Part shown: in pieces, positions 1-7,292 of the stretch
How the letters are laid out: each line of letters opens with the position of its first letter
Position numbering within the stretch: the first letter of the stretch is position 1
From: an uncultured Clostridia bacterium
Lineage (GTDB): Bacteria; Bacillota; Clostridia; TANB77; CAG-508
Direction of reading: 5' to 3'
Assembly (NCBI GenBank): GCA_934148985.1
Contig: CAKPDO010000046.1
Coordinates: forward strand, 1-10,582
DNA: 10,582 nucleotides
The notes under the pieces: model-generated
Database searches by the model: none
What the model saw: the letters and a program-made list of their open reading frames with translations, nothing else
What the model was told of the DNA's origin: nothing
Translations under genes and position numbers: made by a program

Positions 1-42
1 TTGAAAGGAGTTTTTTGTCTACTCATCGCTGAAGCTTTCCCG

Positions 43-69
43 AACCCCCAGACTATCTGGGGGTTTTCT
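43..69 (+). terminator. Rho-independent terminator facing right, for a gene left of the window
   Basis: The arms AACCCCCAGA (43-52) and TCTGGGGGTT (56-65) are perfect reverse complements around a 3-base loop, and TTCT follows on the plus strand. On the minus strand the stem is followed by CGGG, so it can only work as a terminator for rightward transcription. Its client would be a plus-strand gene ending in the first ~32 bases. One frame reads nine codons from base 3 and stops with TGA at 30-32, but that is too short to call a gene. It converges with the leftward terminator at 82-103. Confidence 0.7.
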
Positions 70-103
70 AAAAACAAAAATAGGGCACTAATATTAGTGC
101 CCT
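70..103 (-). terminator. Rho-independent terminator of the triple-repeat gene
   Basis: Bases 82-103 form a perfect 22-base palindrome (AGGGCACTA, ATAT loop, TAGTGCCCT). Read on the minus strand it is followed by ATTTTTGTTTTT, a good U-tract. It lies about 35 bases after the TAA of the 412-residue gene, which also has a second in-frame TAA. On the plus strand only three Ts follow, so the minus direction is favoured. Since I see no terminator directly after ptsI, this may also end read-through from the fructose operon. Confidence 0.8.
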
Positions 104-138
104 TTGCCCCGTTTTGGTTAATAAGTTACTTTTAATTA

Positions 139-1377
139 TTAGAGCTTTTCAACCAGCTCTTTTAAACTGATGCAAGGCATACTCTTGTTATTTGAGTTGC
201 AAACAACATTTGTATCACCCAAAATGTATCTACTTGGGTACTCTAAGCCTAAGTGCCGCTCCAGTCTTGATCTGCTGCCATAGCTATCATTCATTCGATA
301 CATATAAATGACCGCTTCCTCTGCAAAAGCTCTAATTCTTGCTGGAATCTTGCGTCCGCTCTGCTTAACCTCATCCCTGTTGGCATCGAGATACTTTACT
401 CTTACATCATCAATGCCATAAATCTTTGATGCCTTATAAAACGAATCCAGTGCCTCCCAAAGATCATAAATATTTTGGAATTCCTCCGTATCAGTCAGCT
501 TCATTTCAATTGTTTTATACGGAACGTTAAAACAGATCGTGGTTACTTTAACCCTACGTTTTTTCTCCTCTTTGAAATATCTGCCAACAATTTCATTTAA
601 TGACAGACATTGCATATTGTCTAATCTGTCCATAAAAATGTCTGTATCTCCGAGAATGGTTCTCACTGAAGTTCTAAGGCCATAACGATCTTCCAAATTT
701 TTCATATGGATATCATCATCACGCAGGCGATACATGTGGACAACAACAAACAGTGCAAATGCTCTCATTCTTTCTGGAATTTCCACTCCTTTAAGCTCAA
801 GTTCATTGTCTGGTCCATTATCCAGCCAAATTATTGTATCCTCTAATCCAACTGTGATAATGCTGTTATACAAGTTCTCGCATTCTGACCATAAAGAAAA
901 TGCCTCAATTTCTCTATTTCCTTTTACAATCATTTCATATAAACTTTGTGCCCAAGTCTTCTTAACAACTTTCTTTTTCTTTCCATCATCATCACCAACA
1001 TATTTGGCAATAATATCAGTCACGGAAAGTGAAGTTAATGCAACCTTATTCATTTCAAAACGATATCCCAAAATTGTGTCTAATGAAATATCGCCAAAAT
1101 GTTTTCCCAGTCTCTTTACACTTGACGCACTGTCGCTCATCTGGTACTTATGCATCATAATATAAGCTGCAAGCGCACCGACTCTACTCGGAATACCATT
1201 CTCGCTTTTATCATTTCCTCGGTATTCAATATCTACAACATTTTGAATACCTACGAGCTTCACCGCTTCATATAGGTCATTAGCTTCCTTCATCACCTCC
1301 CAAACATCTACGTCAGGACGGTTTTCTACAGCTACCTTCCGAAGCTCGCTGATATCTACTTTTTTTCTTTCTTTCAT
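139..1377 (-). CDS. Orphan protein of three tandem ~130-residue repeats, function unknown
   Basis: This is a 412-residue protein of a family I do not recognise. Three copies of one module run through it, at about residues 2-128, 133-269 and 272-412. Each copy starts with a basic stretch (KERKKV, KKKKVV, KKRRVKV). Next comes a helix with W and LY or FY (27/36, 163/170, 307/314), then a G-[IL] segment. After that come IPSRVGALA (62-70), IPERMRAFA (200-208) and IPARIRAFA (344-352), each followed by [HM]-[KM]-Y-[QR]-[ML]. The end of each copy has ILGYR, ILGDT and ILGDT (102, 241, 385) and a closing SL-x(4) helix. There is no signal peptide, membrane segment or obvious catalytic triad, so it is probably cytoplasmic; the basic and helical make-up would suit nucleic-acid or protein binding, but that is inference. 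AAAGGAG lies 7 bases before the ATG. It has its own promoter and terminator. GC is clearly higher than next door (27 of 60 bases in 301-360 against 14 of 60 in 2461-2520), which suggests acquisition by transfer. Confidence 0.8.
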   Translation of the reverse strand: MKERKKVDISELRKVAVENRPDVDVWEVMKEANDLYEAVKLVGIQNVVDIEYRGNDKSENGIPSRVGALAAYIMMHKYQMSDSASSVKRLGKHFGDISLDTILGYRFEMNKVALTSLSVTDIIAKYVGDDDGKKKKVVKKTWAQSLYEMIVKGNREIEAFSLWSECENLYNSIITVGLEDTIIWLDNGPDNELELKGVEIPERMRAFALFVVVHMYRLRDDDIHMKNLEDRYGLRTSVRTILGDTDIFMDRLDNMQCLSLNEIVGRYFKEEKKRRVKVTTICFNVPYKTIEMKLTDTEEFQNIYDLWEALDSFYKASKIYGIDDVRVKYLDANRDEVKQSGRKIPARIRAFAEEAVIYMYRMNDSYGSRSRLERHLGLEYPSRYILGDTNVVCNSNNKSMPCISLKELVEKL

Positions 1378-1449
1378 ATTTTTTCTCCTTTTTGTTATTG
1401 TTCAACGGGGCTTGTACCATTAGTTTCTCACCTAATTGTAACGTCCCAA

Positions 1450-1478
1450 ATTATATCACATTATGTCAAGTCATTCAA
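1450..1478 (-). promoter_or_regulatory. Sigma-A type promoter of the triple-repeat gene
   Basis: On the minus strand TTGAAT (1473-1478) and TATAAT (1450-1455) are separated by exactly 17 bases. The -35 box lies inside the last codons of ptsI, and the -10 box begins just after its TAA. The leader would be about 65 bases. It contains a weak imperfect hairpin at 1414-1442, with ATTAG/CTAAT as its core, before the AAAGGAG site. A closer TTGACA exists but sits only 8 bases from TATAAT. Confidence 0.6.
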
Positions 1479-3173
1479 CCCTTTTTTAAAATTTTCCAAA
1501 TTTTTTTTAATCTCTTCCCTGTGAACAAGCCCTAAAACTTCATCAGCCAAATTTTTACAATCCTCATAATTCAAATTTCTAACAAGTTTTCTACTTTCCA
1601 AGATTTTATTTGCATTCATAGAAAAGTCATCAAGTCCCATTCCAACAAGTAAAGGAATATATAAGCCATCTCCAGCCGCTTCTCCACACATACCACATAT
1701 AATTTTATTATTATGAGCTGCATCAATAACATACTTAATTAGCCTAATAACAGCTGGATGAAAATGCGTATAAAGACTTGCAACTTTTTCATTTCCCCTT
1801 TCAACTGCCAGTGTATATTGAATTAAATCATTTGTCCCAATGCTAAAAAAGTCGCATTCTTTCGCAAGTTCATCTGCCATGATTGCCGCTGACGGAATTT
1901 CTATCATAATACCAATTTCAATGTTTTCATTAAATGGAACATTTTTATCCTTTAGCTCTTTTTTTACATCTTCTACAACTTTTTTTGCATCAATCAATTC
2001 CTTTACAGATGCTATCATAGGAAACATTATTGCTAAATTTCCATAATGACTTGCCCTCAGGATTGCTCTTAATTGAACTTTAAACAAAGCAATATTATCT
2101 AAATAAATTCTAATTGCTCTGTATCCTAGAAAAGGATTTTCCTCTTTAGGAAGTTTCATATATTTTAAATTTTTATCTCCACCAATATCTAAAGTTCTTA
2201 TTACAATCTTCTTATTTGACATATTTTCTGCAACTTTTTTATATGCTTCATACTGTTCATTTTCAGTTGGAAAATCATCTGAATTCATATACAAAAACTC
2301 ACTTCTAAAAAGTCCTACTCCCTCTGCTGTATTTTCTAATACGAGATTTATATCATTTACATTTCCAATATTTGCCATAAGTTCAACCTTGTGGCCATCT
2401 TTTGTAATTGATAACTGATTCTTATATTCTTCTAATTCTTTTTGGGTATTTATAGAATTCTCTCTTATCTTTGCTAAAACTTTCTTTTTTTCTTTTGATG
2501 GATTTATATATATTTCTCCAGATTTTCCATTTATCGCAATTATATCATTTTCATTTATTAAATTTGTTACATTTTTTACTCCAACAATCATGGGAATTTT
2601 ATTAGTTCTTGCCATAATTGCTGTATGCGAATTTTCTCCGCCAATTTCTGTTATAATACCCTCAATATTTTTTAGGTCCAACTTAGCTGTATTTGAAGCC
2701 ATAAGTTCTTTGGCAACCAAAATAGTATTTTTAGGTAAATTTGACAAATTAATTTCTTCTATATATAAAATCTTTCCTAAAATTTTTCTTTTCATATCCG
2801 CAATATCTAGGCTTCTTGCTGCCATATAAGGGTCATCCATTTGGTCAAACATTCGTATAATTTTATTAAAACCAATATCTACGCCATATGCTGAATTGCA
2901 CTTTTCATCTTCAATAATTTTCATTGTTTCTTGAATTAATGTATCATCTTGCAAAATCATCAAATATGCTTGCATTATATCTTTTTCTGTTCCATTTAAT
3001 TTCTTTATCAATTCTTCTGTTTCACTTTGCACGGCTTTAACAGCATTCAAAAAAGTCTTCTTTTCCTGCTCAATATTATCAATCTTAATTTTTTCGATTT
3101 TTATATCTTCATCATTTAGTATAACGGCATTACCTATTCCAATTCCATCTGAAATTCCCATTCCACTTAGCAT
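1461..3173 (-). CDS. ptsI: PTS Enzyme I (phosphoenolpyruvate-protein phosphotransferase)
   Basis: Cytoplasmic enzyme that autophosphorylates from PEP and passes the phosphate to HPr, the first step of sugar transport by the phosphotransferase system. Numbered from the start chosen here (570 residues, normal for the family), the swivelling domain carries the phospho-acceptor His183 in GGENSHTAIMAR (178-189). The PEP-binding barrel shows GLFRSEF (287-293, with the PEP-binding Arg290), FFSIGTNDL (442-450) and the catalytic Cys496 in GMCGE. The frame is open nine codons further up, to a TTG at 3198-3200. I prefer the ATG at 3171-3173 because AAGGAG lies nine bases upstream of it, inside that extension, and because this start leaves a 16-base gap after the ptsH stop. 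It is last in the operon fruK-fruA-ptsH-ptsI. No hairpin terminator follows it directly. All key residues are present, so it should be active. Confidence 0.97.
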   Translation of the reverse strand: MLSGMGISDGIGIGNAVILNDEDIKIEKIKIDNIEQEKKTFLNAVKAVQSETEELIKKLNGTEKDIMQAYLMILQDDTLIQETMKIIEDEKCNSAYGVDIGFNKIIRMFDQMDDPYMAARSLDIADMKRKILGKILYIEEINLSNLPKNTILVAKELMASNTAKLDLKNIEGIITEIGGENSHTAIMARTNKIPMIVGVKNVTNLINENDIIAINGKSGEIYINPSKEKKKVLAKIRENSINTQKELEEYKNQLSITKDGHKVELMANIGNVNDINLVLENTAEGVGLFRSEFLYMNSDDFPTENEQYEAYKKVAENMSNKKIVIRTLDIGGDKNLKYMKLPKEENPFLGYRAIRIYLDNIALFKVQLRAILRASHYGNLAIMFPMIASVKELIDAKKVVEDVKKELKDKNVPFNENIEIGIMIEIPSAAIMADELAKECDFFSIGTNDLIQYTLAVERGNEKVASLYTHFHPAVIRLIKYVIDAAHNNKIICGMCGEAAGDGLYIPLLVGMGLDDFSMNANKILESRKLVRNLNYEDCKNLADEVLGLVHREEIKKNLENFKKGLNDLT

Positions 3174-3189
3174 ACTCTTTGGCTCCTTT

Positions 3190-3453
3190 TTATTTATCAA
3201 TTTGATTTCTAATCACAGTTTTTAGGCCCTCCATAGCCTCTTTTTCATCTTCTCCATCACATATTATCTCTAATTCAGACTTTGCTTTTATTCCTGTTGC
3301 CATAATCATTAGTGGAGATTTTGCATTCACTGTTTTCCCATTCACAACAAATTTTATATCACTTTTATATTTCATTGCTTCTTTAGAAATCTCTGTTGCT
3401 GGCCTTGCATGAAGACCTGTTTCATTTTCAATCAAAACTTTATCTTTTATCAT
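3190..3453 (-). CDS. ptsH: HPr phosphocarrier protein
   Basis: Small cytoplasmic phosphocarrier of 87 residues that takes phosphate from Enzyme I and gives it to EIIA of the sugar permease. The active site GLHARPA places the phospho-acceptor at His15, exactly the usual position. Ser46 is also present, the site that HPr kinase modifies in Firmicutes for catabolite repression. The bases after it differ from the textbook Ser-Ile-Met-Gly: here it is Ser-Pro-Leu-Met (46-49), so regulation through CcpA may be altered. The ATG at 3451-3453 is chosen over an ATG six codons upstream because the GGGAG ribosome site lies between them, 7 bases before the chosen start. That site is part of the last codons of the permease gene, whose TGA ends 4 bases before this ATG, so translation of the two is probably coupled. 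Confidence 0.95.
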   Translation of the reverse strand: MIKDKVLIENETGLHARPATEISKEAMKYKSDIKFVVNGKTVNAKSPLMIMATGIKAKSELEIICDGEDEKEAMEGLKTVIRNQIDK

Positions 3454-3457
3454 CAAA

Positions 3458-5371
3458 TCACTCCCATACATTCTTTTTAAGTGCCGCCATGATTATCATA
3501 GAAACTACTGAACCTACAATTAACGAAACTAAATACCATCCCCAGTTGCCTATAAGTGGAAGCACAAATATTCCTCCATGTGGAGCCATCAAAGTACAAT
3601 TAAATGCCATAGACATAGCTCCAGAAACAGCTGACCCAACAACACATGATGGTAAGACTCTTAAAGGATCAGCTGATGCAAAAGGTATTGCACCTTCTGA
3701 AATAAATGACAATCCCATAACATAATTTAAAAGTCCGGCTTGTCTTTCTTTTTTAGGAAGTTTTTTAGGAAAAAATGTTGCAATCAATGCAATAGCAAGT
3801 GGAGCAATCATTCCACCTATCATAACTGCTGCCATTATTTCGTAATGTCCCTCTGCTAGCATTCCTGTTCCAAAAGTATAAGCTGCTTTGTTTACAGGAC
3901 CGCCTAAATCAACAGACATCATACCAGCTAAAATTGCACCTAAAATAACTTTATTTACACCACTTAAAGAGAATAAGAAATTGTTTAATCCTGTGTTTAT
4001 TGCTGCAACGAATGGATTTATTAATAACATAATAATTCCAATTAAAAGCACACCTGCAACTGGATAAATCAAAATTGTTCTAATTCCTTCCAAACTTTTT
4101 GGCATAAAGCTAAATACCTTTTTTAAAAGTAATATAACATATCCTCCAATAAATCCCGCAAGAAGTGCTCCTAAAAATCCTGAACTTACCAAAACTTCAT
4201 CAGAATTACTAAGTGAAGAAAATGTTGTTCCAGCTTTAGCAATTGCCCCTCCTACGAAACCTACAACAAGACCAGGTCTATCACCTATACTCATAGCAAT
4301 ATAACCTGCTAAAATTAGTAGCATAAAATCAAATGCCATACCACCAATTGTCTTGAAAAAAGCCGCAATAGGTGTATTCATACCAAAATTTGCTGGATTT
4401 ATAGAATAATCATCTAATAAAAAAGCAATTGCAATTAAAATACCACCACCAACGACAAATGGCAACATATGAGTAACACCACTCATTAAATGTTTGTAAA
4501 TATTTTTTCCGCCATTATTAGAACTAGCGCTTTCTCCATCTCCTCCATTTTCTTCAGAACCTGTGCTATGATAAATAGGTATATCATCATTTAAAGCTTT
4601 TTCAATTAATTCTTTTGGCCTACGAATACCGTCTGTAACTCCTGTTCTTAAAACTTTTTTCCCGTCAAATCTTGATAAATCAACATTTACATCTGCCGCA
4701 ATTATAATTGCCTTGGCTTTTCTTATTTCTTCATCTGTCAAAACATTTTGAGCTCCAGACTGACCTTGTGTTTCTACTTTTATTAGATGTCCTGTTTCTT
4801 TTCCTGCGTTCTCTAGACCTTCAGCTGCCATGTAAGTATGAGCTATTCCTGTTGGACATCCTGTAATTCCAAGTAATTCGTATCCTTGTTCTTGCTTTTC
4901 ATTTTTATTCAGCTTTATATTTTCTGCGTCATCTATTATTCTTAAAAATTCTTCTTTTGACTTCGCATTTAGCAATTTTTCTCTAAAACTAGCATCCATT
5001 AATAAAGTAGACAACCTACTTAAAACATCTAAATGAATATTATCTTTAGTATTTGGTGCTGCAATTAAAAATAGCAAATCGACCTTGTTTCCATCTAGAG
5101 CATCAAAATCTGCTCCATTAGGGATTACCATTGCTGAAAGTCCTGGTTTTGTTACAACATCCCCTTTACCATGTGGAATCGCGATTCCTTCTCCTATACC
5201 TGTTGAGCCTTCTTCTTCTCTTTTTATAACCAGGTCTTCATATTTATCTAGGTCTTTTATGTTTCCATTTTTTGCCATTAACTCTGTTGCTTTCCTTATT
5301 AATTCTTTTTTTGTTTGTATGTGAACATCTAAATCAATAGCATCTTTATTTATTAAGTCTGTTATTTTCAT
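3458..5371 (-). CDS. fruA: Fructose-specific PTS permease, EIIABC fusion
   Basis: Membrane permease of 637 residues that imports fructose and phosphorylates it to fructose-1-phosphate. Three domains are in the order A-B-C typical of Firmicutes. EIIA (about 1-150) has its phospho-histidine His67 in GIAIPHGKG. EIIB of the fructose type (about 164-262) has the phospho-cysteine Cys172 in GITGCPTGIAHTYMAAE. A Ser/Gly/Glu/Asn-rich linker (270-289) follows. EIIC (about 290-632) has multiple membrane helices, with the family motif LSFISEGAIPF (554-564) and APHGG (596-600). The start is fixed by AAAAGGAGGG four bases before the ATG. It follows fruK by 28 bases and is followed by ptsH. Because it sits with a 1-phosphofructokinase, fructose is much the likeliest substrate; a mannose-type 2-O-a permease would be the alternative. 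All phosphorylation sites are intact. Confidence 0.95.
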   Translation of the reverse strand: MKITDLINKDAIDLDVHIQTKKELIRKATELMAKNGNIKDLDKYEDLVIKREEEGSTGIGEGIAIPHGKGDVVTKPGLSAMVIPNGADFDALDGNKVDLLFLIAAPNTKDNIHLDVLSRLSTLLMDASFREKLLNAKSKEEFLRIIDDAENIKLNKNEKQEQGYELLGITGCPTGIAHTYMAAEGLENAGKETGHLIKVETQGQSGAQNVLTDEEIRKAKAIIIAADVNVDLSRFDGKKVLRTGVTDGIRRPKELIEKALNDDIPIYHSTGSEENGGDGESASSNNGGKNIYKHLMSGVTHMLPFVVGGGILIAIAFLLDDYSINPANFGMNTPIAAFFKTIGGMAFDFMLLILAGYIAMSIGDRPGLVVGFVGGAIAKAGTTFSSLSNSDEVLVSSGFLGALLAGFIGGYVILLLKKVFSFMPKSLEGIRTILIYPVAGVLLIGIIMLLINPFVAAINTGLNNFLFSLSGVNKVILGAILAGMMSVDLGGPVNKAAYTFGTGMLAEGHYEIMAAVMIGGMIAPLAIALIATFFPKKLPKKERQAGLLNYVMGLSFISEGAIPFASADPLRVLPSCVVGSAVSGAMSMAFNCTLMAPHGGIFVLPLIGNWGWYLVSLIVGSVVSMIIMAALKKNVWE

Positions 5372-5399
5372 TTTTCCCTCCTTTTGAGCTTATTTTGGC

Positions 5400-6308
5400 T
5401 TAAATGCCACTAAAATATTCAATAATTTTTTCCTTTGTTCCAAGATGCTTGGAACAAACTGTTGTTGTTGCCGAAGAAATACCCAATTTTAACGCATCTT
5501 CATAATTTTTATATTTTAGATATCCAGCTAAAAAACCAGCTACCATTGAATCTCCAGCTCCAACAGTGTTTATTATAGTTTTATTTTGAAGTGCTTCTTT
5601 TTTGTATATTTTTCCATTTTCATCCAAAAGCACTGAGCCATTGCTTGCCATAGAAACAAGCACATTTTGAGCACCACTTTTTTGTAATTTTTTTGCACAA
5701 TCTATCGCTTGTTCTTTGTTTGTAATCTTGGTATTAAATATTTCTCCTAGTTCATAATGGTTTGGTTTTACTAAAAAAGGCCTATATTTTAAAGTATTTA
5801 CTAATAGGTCTTTCGTGGCATCTACAACTATTTTTACATTTTTTTCTTTTACTTTTTTACATATTTTCTCATAAATATCTTCATTTATTCCTTTTGGAAT
5901 GCTTCCTGATAGAACTAAAATGTCTTCTTTGTTTAAATTTTCTAATTTTTGATATAATTTTTCTATATATTCATTTTCTAAAAACGGCCCACAAGAATTT
6001 ATTGCCGTTTCTCTTTTTTCTTCTAAAATTTTCACATTTATTCTTGAATTTCCATCTTTTATTTTTATGAAATCTGTCTTTATTTTTTCATTTTCAATTA
6101 ATCTTTTTATTTCTTCCCCTGTAAATCCTGATATAAATCCTAATGTTACAGTATCTATTCCTAATCTTTTTAGTATTATAGATACATTTATTCCTTTTCC
6201 TCCCGGAAGAATTTCTTCACTTTCTGACGTATTAATTTCGTTTAAAATTAGTTGTTTTATACTTATTGTATAGTCTAACGCTGGATTTAAAGTTATTGTA
6301 TATACCAT
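5400..6308 (-). CDS. fruK: 1-phosphofructokinase (PfkB family)
   Basis: Cytoplasmic kinase that turns fructose-1-phosphate plus ATP into fructose-1,6-bisphosphate, feeding imported fructose into glycolysis. At 302 residues it has the normal length of the PfkB/ribokinase family. The N-terminal signature begins TLNPALDYTI and continues with PGGKGINVS (35-43). The C-terminal signature is NTVGAGDSMVAGF (247-259), where GAGD forms the anion hole and Asp253 is the expected catalytic base. KPNHYEL (181-187) is the usual family KPN(xx)E stretch. Tagatose-6-phosphate kinase is a close relative, but the neighbouring fructose permease favours 1-phosphofructokinase. AAAGGAG stands 8 bases before the ATG. 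It is the first gene of the operon. In many Firmicutes a DeoR-type fruR precedes fruK; here the upstream gene is an unrelated membrane protein, so control must lie elsewhere or be absent. Confidence 0.95.
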   Translation of the reverse strand: MVYTITLNPALDYTISIKQLILNEINTSESEEILPGGKGINVSIILKRLGIDTVTLGFISGFTGEEIKRLIENEKIKTDFIKIKDGNSRINVKILEEKRETAINSCGPFLENEYIEKLYQKLENLNKEDILVLSGSIPKGINEDIYEKICKKVKEKNVKIVVDATKDLLVNTLKYRPFLVKPNHYELGEIFNTKITNKEQAIDCAKKLQKSGAQNVLVSMASNGSVLLDENGKIYKKEALQNKTIINTVGAGDSMVAGFLAGYLKYKNYEDALKLGISSATTTVCSKHLGTKEKIIEYFSGI

Positions 6309-6357
6309 CTTTTTTTCTCCTTTAATTTAAGTTTTTCCAGAGGCTTAATATTTATAC

Positions 6358-6363
6358 ATTATA
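6358..6363 (-). promoter_or_regulatory. Possible -10 box for the fructose operon
   Basis: The minus strand has TATAAT here, about 50 bases before the fruK ATG and just after the hairpin at 6376-6420. The position 17 bases upstream (6381-6386) reads GTCCTC and is part of that hairpin, so no recognisable -35 box goes with it. The placement is right for an operon promoter, but the call rests on one box. I see no clear cre-like or FruR-like operator in 6309-6377. Confidence 0.35.
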
Positions 6364-6375
6364 ATAATAAAAAAT

Positions 6376-6420
6376 GCATTGAGGACGGTTCTTTTTCGAT
6401 AAAAACCCCGTCCTCAATAC
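6376..6420 (-). terminator. Terminator after the YihY-family gene, also a copy of a palindromic repeat
   Basis: ATTGAGGACGG (6378-6388) and CCGTCCTCAAT (6408-6418) are perfect inverse arms. Inside them a TTTTT/AAAAA stem closes a 4-base loop. In the minus-strand RNA the stem gains a U-G and a G-C pair at its foot and is followed by A then six Us, a good intrinsic terminator for the gene ending at 6427. Its GGAC-GGTTCTTTTT core is shared with the palindrome at 9718-9761, so it also appears to be a member of a dispersed repeat family. Confidence 0.65.
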
Positions 6421-6426
6421 AAAAAA

Positions 6427-7254
6427 TTAAATTATACTCTTCCCAATCCACTTATTAAATTCAGCGCCTAAAAACACTGTATAAAAACATGAATATGTCC
6501 ACATCATTATAAGCATCAAAGTTGTTAAGCTTCCATAAGTCCAAGAAAATCCTTTGAAAATATATAAATATTTAGAAAACACAAAAGAAACCACATTAAG
6601 CGCAATAGCTCCGAAAATAGCTCCCCATAGTTGACTTTTAAATGTGACTTTGTGTTTAGGCATAAACTTATATAAAAGTAAAAATACAAGAAATGTTGCA
6701 AAAATAAACAGCAATTCTGTAAAAATAGATGAAACTGTATTAAAATTTTTAAAGCCGCCAAAATGTTCTTGTACTATGTTTTTCAAAGTATCACCAAACA
6801 CAAGCATGGTAAGCCCTACAACTATTAAAACAATAAATAAAACCGTTTCTAAAAGTACACTAAGTCTTAAATATATATATGAGCTCTGTTTCTTATCATT
6901 TGTTTTATAAACTACCTGTAATCCCTTTGTTAAAGCAAATAAACCTTTTCCAGCCGCCCAAACTGTAAATATAATTGAGATTGAAACTGTTCCAATTGAT
7001 TTAGAATACACTTCTTGAACAATGTTTAAAACAAATTCATTCATCCCTGATGGAATTATTTTAGAAATTGCCTCAAACAATGTCTGTGGCTGAATATTTG
7101 TGTATTGAATTAATGTTATTAATAAAATAATAAATGGTATAAAAGACAAAATTGTATAATATGCACACTGAGCTGAACATTCTCCTATTCGGTCAATTTT
7201 AATATTATACAATAGTTTTGCAATTTCTTTATACCATTTTTTTATTTTTTCCAT
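6427..7254 (-). CDS. YihY/BrkB (UPF0761) family inner-membrane protein
   Basis: Integral membrane protein of 275 residues with about six helices (roughly 33-51, 92-110, 132-155, 179-198, 208-230 and 243-265). Family signs are AYYTILSFIPF (31-41) in the first helix, the middle VWAAGKG (98-104), and the C-terminal TYGSLTTLMLIMMWTY (239-254) followed by LGAEFNKWIG (262-271). Family members are called YihY, or BrkB by an old and doubtful link to serum resistance and ribonuclease BN; the real function is not established. The ATG at 7252-7254 is preferred to one three codons upstream (7261-7263), because CGGAGG directly abuts the upstream ATG but sits 9 bases before the chosen one. No good promoter is visible in the short gap, so it may be transcribed with the DUF308 gene. 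It ends at the hairpin terminator next to fruK. Confidence 0.9.
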   Translation of the reverse strand: MEKIKKWYKEIAKLLYNIKIDRIGECSAQCAYYTILSFIPFIILLITLIQYTNIQPQTLFEAISKIIPSGMNEFVLNIVQEVYSKSIGTVSISIIFTVWAAGKGLFALTKGLQVVYKTNDKKQSSYIYLRLSVLLETVLFIVLIVVGLTMLVFGDTLKNIVQEHFGGFKNFNTVSSIFTELLFIFATFLVFLLLYKFMPKHKVTFKSQLWGAIFGAIALNVVSFVFSKYLYIFKGFSWTYGSLTTLMLIMMWTYSCFYTVFLGAEFNKWIGKSII

Positions 7255-7292
7255 ATTTAACATCCTCCGAAATTATTTTCCCCATTTATCAA

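Noticed and set aside
3..32. Plus-strand tail of nine codons ending in TGA just before the terminator at 43-69.
   Set aside because: It fits as the end of a convergent gene, but ten codons cannot be identified. An ATG at 23-25 on the minus strand with no good ribosome site is the competing reading.
1..135. Plus-strand frame 1 is open from base 1 to a stop at 133-135.
   Set aside because: It runs through both terminator hairpins and has no family-like sequence; the openness is probably chance.
734..1165. Long plus-strand reading frame opposite the triple-repeat gene.
   Set aside because: It is rich in Ser, Phe and Ile, has no ribosome site, and lies wholly inside a well-supported minus-strand gene.
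1450..1469. TTGACA followed by TATAAT near the end of ptsI.
   Set aside because: The spacer is only 8 bases, too short for sigma-A; TTGAAT with a 17-base spacer is the better pair.
6326..6348. Short TTAAG/CTTAA inverted repeat in the fruK leader.
   Set aside because: Only five pairs in AT-rich DNA; not enough to call an operator or antiterminator site.
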